From Clostridiales bacterium (lineage in GTDB: Bacteria; Bacillota; Clostridia; Christensenellales; JAISNN01): DNA of 57,983 nucleotides. Numbering within the stretch: position 1 is the stretch's first letter; every line of letters starts with the position of its first letter. Below are positions 52,232 through 57,983 of this stretch, one piece after another. Both the position numbers and the translations under genes were made by a program. The DNA lies in NCBI GenBank assembly GCA_031275485.1, contig JAISOS010000080.1, forward strand, positions 1 to 57,983, given 5' to 3'. The notes under the pieces are model-generated. The model was not told where the DNA came from. It worked only from the letters and a program-made list of their open reading frames with translations, and did no database searches.

Positions 52232-55200
52232 TCACGCTAAAACATATCCGTTTTCGACCGCCGCAGTCTTTATCTCCGCCGCGCCGTTCTCGGCTCTCTC
52301 CTTTACGGGTACTCCCAAAAAGGCGCGCCCCTTCCCGATTTTTTCGGCGACGGCTTTAAATTCGACGAGTCTCTCCGCACCGAACGCCTCGAAGCCCTCG
52401 ATAAACAGCACGTCCGAGCCGCCCTTTATCGCCGCGTCCGCGAGCGCCGCCGCAATAGCTGCGGCGATAATCAGCCTTTCGCCCTCGCCGAGTGTGCCGA
52501 TAGTTCTGAATTTGTCGTTGAACAGCTTGTCTTTGACCCTTATACCGTCATCGTAGGTTAAGCCGAACCGCCCGTTAAGCGCGCCGTTTACGATTGCGTC
52601 GGCGGCGTCAAGCGCCCCGCGCGCATTCATTTCCGTAACGTAATCGGCATACGCGCCGTCCGCCGCGACGAATTCGCGGAGCTCTAACAGCGCGTTTATC
52701 TTCGCGTCGATTTCCCCGCCGTCCGCGTCCGTGAGAACGCCGTCTCCGTCCGCCGTTTTCTCCGCGTATTCGACAAACAATATCCGATTTTTAACCTCGT
52801 TTATCTCTTCGTCGATCGCCCGCAATTCCTCCGATTCCCTTTCGGACACGGCGTCCGTTTCCGCCTCCGCGCCGTCGATAAGCGACGCCAAATTGTCCCT
52901 TTCCTCGCTCAACGCGCCGAATTTTATTTTATATTCGTCAAGCCTTAGTACGCTGTTCTCATACAGAAAACCGCCCATTATAAGACTCTCCAATTCCTCG
53001 GCGCCGTATTCCTCCGCATCCTTTCCGCCGTCGTTTATATAGTCGGCGGTAAGCCCCGCGATTTGCTTTTCGTTCGCCTCTATAACGCGGCTAAGCCCGG
53101 CAAGCTCGTTCGAAACGGTTTGCAACTCCTTTTCGGCGGACTGAACTTTCTCACGCGCTTCCTCAGTCGCGGCGCGGGCGAGTGAAACCCTTTCCTCGTA
53201 TTCCAGCACGCCCGCCACGTCGCATCCAAGTCTCTCGGAAACCGCCGCGTTCGCGAAATACGCCGTACCGCCCGTCCCGTCAAGCGAAAGAGCTTCCAGC
53301 CTGCCGCATTCGGCTATCAGCCGTTCCAGTCCGTCGCGCTCGCCCGATTTTTTCTCTAATTCCTTTTCGTAGCTCAACCTTTCGGAAGACATTTCCTCTA
53401 TATGCTTAAGAATCCGTTCGGGCGTGTCGTATTCGCTCAGCGAATTCAAGGACGTATAGCTTTCCAGCGACTTCGCATACTCCACATCCACAAGTTCCAA
53501 TGCGTATTTGCGCTCGTTGTATTGCTCCGAATATACGGCGACTTCCTTGTCGGCGTTCGCTTTTTCGATTTCCGCGTCGCGCATGGCGTCCTTTAATTCG
53601 TCGATTTCGGACAGAATTTTGCCCGCCCTTTCAAACACGCCGCGCAGTCGGTCGTATTTTTCGCGTTGGAGCATATAAACTTCGTAGAGCGATTGAACCG
53701 AATCGAATCCGCCCTCGCGTAAAATATCGCTTATACAGTCTATATAAAATCTCTCGTCGCGGTCTAAATCCTGATTGAGCCTTTTCATGTGGAGAATATT
53801 CGCTTTCAGCCCCGCGATAATAGCAGCGGCGTTCGCGAGGATTTCCTCGGCGCGGGTTCTGTCGTCGCGCAGCTTGTTCAGTTCCATATCGACAGGCACG
53901 ACCGACAGCACGGTCTTAGACTGCTTGTAGGTCGTCACGTTGCTACAAATCGGACAAAAATCGCCTATTCTGACCGCGTTGGAAATGCCCGCGAAGTAAT
54001 TGGCGTTAGAAACCTTTTCCCTTTCCTTTTGGGCTATATCGGTTTTCGCATTGACGTTATAGAGATTTTTTTCGGCGTTACGCTTGGTTGCTTCGGCACG
54101 GTCAAGCTCTCTCTCCCCGCGCTCGATCTCCTCCTTGTTCATCTGCCTTTTCTTGGTCAAAAGCTTTATGGCGTCGTTGTAGGTGTCAACCTTTCCCACT
54201 TGGTGAGCGAGATCATTATAGCGGAGATACTCGCGCGTGAAAACGTCGTAGATATCGTTATCGCCTATAAGACGCAATTTTTCACGGCTCAAGTCGTTCG
54301 CGCGCTCCTCCAACTCCAGAATACGCTCGGACGCGCGCTCGCGTCTCAGCGCGGCGGCGTTAATTTTGTCGTCCAGTTCGTCGGCCTTTTTCTCGAGATA
54401 ACGGCGTTCCTTTAAGAGTCTCTTCAAAAGCCCCTCCTCGGAATTCGCCTTGGACATATCGAAGCTAAGCGCGGGGTCTACCGTCAATTCGTTGATTTTC
54501 TTTTTTATCGCGTCACATTCGGCGGCGGTCTCGTCGCGGCGCTTGATTAAATCGCGCTTGCGGGCGAGGATTGTTCCGAATTCTCCGTCGGTTAAGGTTA
54601 TCTTCGCGTAAACGTTTTCGTCCGCGTTTCCGGCGGTATTTCCGAAATTTCCGTCGCCGCTTCCGTTTAGAGTTTCAACGCCGTTTCCGTCGGCGCAAGC
54701 GTATTCGCCCGCGTTCCCGCCGCCGTTTCCGGCGAAATTTCCGTCCGCGTTTTCAACGGCGCAAGCCGTTCCGTCCGAAGCCTCCCGCGAATTTTCAACG
54801 CCTATTTCGACAGAACCCGCGCGTAAATTCTCATCGCCGTTTTCAACCGAATTTTCAACGGAATTTATCTCGGGATAAGCCGTCGCCGTTCCGCCGAAGT
54901 CCGCCACGCCGCCGTTTCCGCGAACATAAGCCGAATTGTCCGAATCCACGCCGCCGCTATCCGCACCGCGCGACAGGTTCCTTTTCAGCTCCGCGCGTTT
55001 CTCCCCGTATTCCGCGAAAACGACCGCGTATTCGCGGTCGGCACGCTCCTCGTCAAGCCGCGCCGCCTCCGCCTCCGCGTCGAGATACGCCGCTTTGGCG
55101 ATAAGCTCCTCTCTTTGCGCGGCAAGCTCCGCGTTTTCGCTTATCAGAGTCTCGCGCCTCTTATATGCCGGAAGAATTTTCGCGGCTCTCTCCGAGTCTC

Positions 55201-56002
55201 TTATTTTTTTCTCCAATTCGTCGTAGTCCTTCTTTTCGGCATCCAGGGCGTCTATTTCCGCGTTTAAGGCGGTCAACCTCTCTCTCATCGAAATTATCTC
55301 GCCGGCTTTCGCAACTCTGTCCGCGATAAACTCGCGCCTTTCGGTCAGCTCCGCAAGTTTTTTATTAAGCCCGTCTTTCTCGCTTCTTAACGCGCCCGCG
55401 TCCGCTGCCGCGCCCTTCGCGCCCAAAGCGGTTTTTTTAATTTTCAATTCCGCAAGACTGCCGCTCACGCGTTTTTCAAAACGCGCCGAAAAATCGCGTA
55501 TGCCGAAATAGTCCTTAAAAAACCGCGATTGCGCCTCGTCCGTTCTCGACAGCAACTTGAGAACGCGGCAAACGTCCGCGGAAACGGCTTTTTTATACGC
55601 CGCCGCGTCCGCGCCCAAAATGCCCTCGATTTGGGCGTCAACCGCGTCCGCGCCCTCGGCTTTAAGATAATTCACGCCGCCGCGAACGGCGTTGAGAACG
55701 GCGTCGGACGAGGCGAATTTACCGCCCCGTATTATGCCGAATTCCCTCTCGATAAGGTATCTCTCGCCGCCGTGCTCGAACAGAAGACCGACTCCCGCGC
55801 GCCCCGTCTTTTTATTTATGACGAACCTCTCGGTTTTGCCGCGGTCAGACCTGCCGAAAAGCGCGTACAGCAACAAATCGGCAAGCACGCTCGCGCCGCC
55901 GGACAGATAGACGCGGTCCGCTCCCGCGAACGCGCCGAAATCGACGGTTTGATTCTCGTTGAAATTAAAAAGTCCGAAGAATTCAAGCTTTATCGGTTTC
56001 AT
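52232..56002 (-). CDS. sbcC: SbcC/Rad50-like protein lacking ATPase motifs
   Basis: 1256 residues with the SbcC layout: an N-terminal half-ATPase domain ('KLEFFGLFNFNENQTVDF'), long coiled coils, a zinc hook CPIC (about residue 680, 'IGDFCPICSNVTTYK'), coiled coils, and a C-terminal half. ATPase motifs are gone. Walker A reads 'YLSGGASVLADLLLYALFG' where relatives have G..GxGK[T/S]. The Q-loop position reads 'SADVC', the signature 'TLGEGERL', Walker B 'VLFIEGFEAFG' (no Asp-Glu pair, no D-loop) and the H-loop 'GVPV'. A Gly/Asn/Val-rich insert fills about residues 345-465. Its ATG overlaps the sbcD stop (ATGA), with GGAGGACAACAA as ribosome site. The frame is fully open, so it is maintained and not a pseudogene, but ATP-driven activity is unlikely. 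Confidence 0.88.
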   Translation of the reverse strand: MKPIKLEFFGLFNFNENQTVDFGAFAGADRVYLSGGASVLADLLLYALFGRSDRGKTERFVINKKTGRAGVGLLFEHGGERYLIEREFGIIRGGKFASSDAVLNAVRGGVNYLKAEGADAVDAQIEGILGADAAAYKKAVSADVCRVLKLLSRTDEAQSRFFKDYFGIRDFSARFEKRVSGSLAELKIKKTALGAKGAAADAGALRSEKDGLNKKLAELTERREFIADRVAKAGEIISMRERLTALNAEIDALDAEKKDYDELEKKIRDSERAAKILPAYKRRETLISENAELAAQREELIAKAAYLDAEAEAARLDEERADREYAVVFAEYGEKRAELKRNLSRGADSGGVDSDNSAYVRGNGGVADFGGTATAYPEINSVENSVENGDENLRAGSVEIGVENSREASDGTACAVENADGNFAGNGGGNAGEYACADGNGVETLNGSGDGNFGNTAGNADENVYAKITLTDGEFGTILARKRDLIKRRDETAAECDAIKKKINELTVDPALSFDMSKANSEEGLLKRLLKERRYLEKKADELDDKINAAALRRERASERILELEERANDLSREKLRLIGDNDIYDVFTREYLRYNDLAHQVGKVDTYNDAIKLLTKKRQMNKEEIERGERELDRAEATKRNAEKNLYNVNAKTDIAQKEREKVSNANYFAGISNAVRIGDFCPICSNVTTYKQSKTVLSVVPVDMELNKLRDDRTRAEEILANAAAIIAGLKANILHMKRLNQDLDRDERFYIDCISDILREGGFDSVQSLYEVYMLQREKYDRLRGVFERAGKILSEIDELKDAMRDAEIEKANADKEVAVYSEQYNERKYALELVDVEYAKSLESYTSLNSLSEYDTPERILKHIEEMSSERLSYEKELEKKSGERDGLERLIAECGRLEALSLDGTGGTAYFANAAVSERLGCDVAGVLEYEERVSLARAATEEAREKVQSAEKELQTVSNELAGLSRVIEANEKQIAGLTADYINDGGKDAEEYGAEELESLIMGGFLYENSVLRLDEYKIKFGALSEERDNLASLIDGAEAETDAVSERESEELRAIDEEINEVKNRILFVEYAEKTADGDGVLTDADGGEIDAKINALLELREFVAADGAYADYVTEMNARGALDAADAIVNGALNGRFGLTYDDGIRVKDKLFNDKFRTIGTLGEGERLIIAAAIAAALADAAIKGGSDVLFIEGFEAFGAERLVEFKAVAEKIGKGRAFLGVPVKERAENGAAEIKTAAVENGYVLA

Positions 56003-57102
56003 TTGTTGTCCTCCATAATCTCTCCGAAAATTTCCGAAAGCGACCCGTCCGCTCCCGTCTTAGCGAGAAAATCGGCGAATACCGATTTGTCCGACGGGTC
56101 AATAAACACGGGAGGCGCGTATTCCGCCGCCTTGACGCAGTTGAAAACCACATCCGCAAGCAACGGAAATTCGCCGTACAAGCGTTCCGCTCCCGCCGCG
56201 TCCGCAGACTTGTCCGACGATATAATCAGCCGCGTATAGCAATTCTTATAGCCGTTTAGGGCTTTTCCGGCCTCGCCGAAGCCCGACACGGTTATAACCT
56301 TCGACCGACGCGCCGCTCTGAGCGGAACGTACTCCGCGGACCGCAAGCCTTCCTCCGTCAATTCCGCCAAAATCACGCTCCGTCCCTTTTCGGAAAAATC
56401 GTAGTCCGTAATGCCGCCGCTCGCAAAAAATTTGCCGCCGGAACCCGCGTCCGCGCCGCCAAGCGCGACGTACATGAAGCCGTCGAATATCCTTTCGGAC
56501 AGCTTGCCGCTCTCCTTTTCCGCTGAAATATCAGACCGGGCGGCGTGTATCAACACGATTTTTACAGGAGCGGTACTCCCGTTCCCGGCAAGCACGCCCG
56601 CAGTTTTACTCTCCAAATCGTCGCCCTTCAGCGACAAATAGCCCGCCGCGCCTATATACGGCACGACGGAAACCGAAACGCGCTCCCCGCTCTCGCAGGT
56701 TATTTCGGCATAGCCCGCGCCCGACGCCGTAATTTTCGTCGGAAACGAGGGATTTGTCTTTACGGGCGCGGCGTTCGGATCCGTAATTACGGATATTCCC
56801 TGCTTATCCGCAAGACGCGCTATCGCCCTCAGCCGCTCCGCCGAATCGCCGCCGCCACTCACGAGTAATACCGCGCGCCTGCCACCCGCCGCAAGCCTCG
56901 TAAGCGTTTCGCAAAGCAACTCGACGCACTTTGGCGGCGCGTCCAAAACGCCTAACGTATTGCCCGCAATCAAAACTATATCGGGCTTTTTTTCGCCCGC
57001 GATTTTGACGATTTCCGCAAGTACCGCTTTTTTCTCGGAAAAACGGTCGCGACCGAAAAACTTTTTCCCCAAATTCCAATCCGAGGTGTGTAAAATTTTC
57101 AT
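55999..57102 (-). CDS. sbcD: SbcD/Mre11-like protein lacking most metal-binding residues
   Basis: 367 residues aligning along SbcD. 'HTSDWNLG' replaces HTSDWHLG (His to Asn), 'IAGNTLG' replaces AGDxxD, 'SGGGDS' replaces GNHD, and 'YVALGGADA' replaces ALGHIH. The later 'FASGGITDYDFSE' replaces the 'yxGSpxxlsFxE' block. Only the first Asp, the Asp of GNHD and perhaps one His ('LIHAARSD') remain. The fold and capping regions are kept. Canonical SbcD is a Mn-dependent nuclease that works with SbcC on hairpins and blocked ends; this version should not cut. It is the first gene of the operon, with a duplicated 700-base leader and a promoter box shared with addB. Confidence 0.87.
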   Translation of the reverse strand: MKILHTSDWNLGKKFFGRDRFSEKKAVLAEIVKIAGEKKPDIVLIAGNTLGVLDAPPKCVELLCETLTRLAAGGRRAVLLVSGGGDSAERLRAIARLADKQGISVITDPNAAPVKTNPSFPTKITASGAGYAEITCESGERVSVSVVPYIGAAGYLSLKGDDLESKTAGVLAGNGSTAPVKIVLIHAARSDISAEKESGKLSERIFDGFMYVALGGADAGSGGKFFASGGITDYDFSEKGRSVILAELTEEGLRSAEYVPLRAARRSKVITVSGFGEAGKALNGYKNCYTRLIISSDKSADAAGAERLYGEFPLLADVVFNCVKAAEYAPPVFIDPSDKSVFADFLAKTGADGSLSEIFGEIMEDNK

Positions 57103-57440
57103 AATAGCTATCCTTGTCGTTTATGCCGAATATTATTTTTGAAAGGGAGAACGGGCTTATTCGCGGAAAGTCTTTTCTTGAATAACAAGGTTTCCCGGAC
57201 GCTTCTTTCAAAAACTTCTTATATTTGAACTTCCGTTCAGACCGAACGCGGCGATCGTTGCGTTCGCGAAACAACAGTCGGCGCCGCTACGGCGTTTTTC
57301 CGCGAAAAACAAGCCTGACGCCGTTTAGGCGTTTTTTGCCAAAGCCCCTTTTCAAAAGGACGCGCCGCGCTTACGCGACCGGTGTGGAGCTAATTAAAAG
57401 GAGCGTCCGCGAAAACGGGCGAGCCGACACGGCAAAAAGA

Positions 57441-57730
57441 AACGCCGCGCATTTCGGCTAAGACTTGCCGATCGAAAATTCCCCGTATTTCCGTTAAAGC
57501 CGTTCTTCGTTTGCTCACCGAATCGCAGAAAGGTTTTTGAAATGGGGCGAGGGTAAAAACCCTCTTTCAAAGCAACAAAACGGAACGCCGCATATTTCGG
57601 CGTAGACTTACCGAATCGAAAAATCTCCCGTCTTTACGTTAAGCCGTTCTTCAGTTTGCGCCACAAATCGCAAATAGTTTTTGGAAAGAGTGCGTGGGAG
57701 AACCTTTTTTCAAAAAGGTTTCCTCCGCAT
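57441..57730. repeat. Tandem 143-base direct repeat in the sbcD leader, each unit ending in a Rep-D hairpin
   Basis: AACGCCGCGCATTTCGGCTA (57441) and AACGCCGCATATTTCGGCG (57584) open two units that share 'GAAAATTCCCCGT', 'AAGCCGTTCTTC' and a Rep-D hairpin at the end (57530-57570 and 57677-57735). Together with another Rep-D copy at 57140-57215, the leader would carry three hairpins. No gene is present in 57103-57811. Confidence 0.65.
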
Positions 57731-57811
57731 TTAAACCGTTCCTCAAAAAAGGTTTTCTCCGAAAACGACCGAAAGAATATCCTTTCGGTATTAATGCTAT
57801 ACCGCGCCGTG

Positions 57812-57862
57812 AATATTATACAACTTTTTCGATAAAAATGCAATATAAATCAATAAAAAAAG
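57812..57862 (-). promoter_or_regulatory. 51-base promoter box upstream of sbcDC, shared with addB
   Basis: On the minus strand, TTGCAT (complement of 57838-57843) and TATAAT (complement of 57815-57820) are 17 bases apart. The 51-base block differs at one position from 37246-37296. It points to sbcD, about 710 bases away, with no intervening gene. Confidence 0.72.
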
Positions 57863-57877
57863 TTAAAAACTTTGTTT

Positions 57878-57896
57878 TGATACAATACAGGTATCA
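57878..57896. promoter_or_regulatory. Small palindrome near the right edge
   Basis: TGATAC (57878-57883) and GTATCA (57891-57896) form perfect 6-base arms with a 7-base spacer containing a TACAAT. It may be an operator for the gene that begins at the right edge. Confidence 0.35.
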
Positions 57897-57941
57897 GTAG
57901 CGCCGGCGCGTCTATTTTTGCATAGGTGGGATATAGAGGCT

Positions 57942-57983
57942 ATGGAGAACGGCAGCGAGAGGTACATAGAGGCGTTGCGGGTA
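57942..57983 (+). CDS. Possible start of a gene running off the right edge
   Basis: ATG at 57942, with AGGTGGG 13 bases upstream, opens MENGSERYIEALRV to the end of the window. A TTG at 57918 in the same frame is another start. The peptide is too short to assign. Confidence 0.3.
   Translation, partial: MENGSERYIEALRV

Noticed and set aside
52232-57102. Calling sbcC and sbcD pseudogenes
   Set aside because: Both frames are intact over 1256 and 367 codons with a coupled start and a kept zinc hook. Loss is confined to catalytic motifs.

Overview
This window looks like a chromosomal piece of an uncultured, spore-forming-lineage Firmicute, most likely a clostridial one. The evidence is the ctsR-mcsA-mcsB-clpC heat-shock operon with a CtsR box, the sporulation genes yunB and bofA-like, addAB instead of recBCD, a nadK-argR-recN block, a trmR/U32-peptidase pair and TTGACA-17-TATAAT promoters. 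The window has moderate GC. Gene spacing is loose: many gaps of 300 to 1400 bases are filled by several families of short palindromic repeats.

Layout: 1-62 start of a probable IS transposase running off the left edge; 127-1238 divergent yunB and bofA-like; 1239-2391 repeats and a likely 6S RNA; 2392-7911 hpf, then clpC-mcsB-mcsA-ctsR with promoter and operator; 8491-8634 a small protein; 9072-11645 metE; 11972-12316 yajC; 12734-13105 a hypothetical gene; 13685-16826 a decayed single-chain restriction-modification gene lying between inverted copies of a 64-base repeat; 17237-18596 an esterase and a small helical protein; 19088-22303 trmR, a U32 peptidase and truA (tRNA modification); 22956-24396 a small membrane protein, a MITE-like element and gene remnants; 24689-28619 acyltransferase, dGTPase-like and membrane proteins; 28917-36639 addBA; 37554-38570 gap; 39380-42868 a large membrane-anchored Sel1-repeat protein; 43289-46040 a PPC-domain protein and oadB/oadG-like sodium-pump subunits; 46664-50324 nadK-argR-recN; 50592-51956 a membrane acyltransferase; 52232-57102 an sbcDC-like operon.

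The most striking observation is the sbcDC-like pair. Both genes are full length and translationally coupled (ATGA overlap), and the zinc hook is kept. Yet SbcD has lost most of its metal-binding residues, and SbcC has lost Walker A, Q-loop, signature, most of Walker B, D-loop and H-loop. It looks like a maintained but catalytically dead Mre11/Rad50-type complex. A 51-base promoter box with one difference, of the form TTGCAT-17-TATAAT, lies upstream of both this operon and addBA, which suggests shared control. Around the genes, at least six repeat families recur. One is a MITE-like element whose ends match the end of the left-edge IS; another flanks the restriction gene. All function calls come from reading the sequence; no database search was run.
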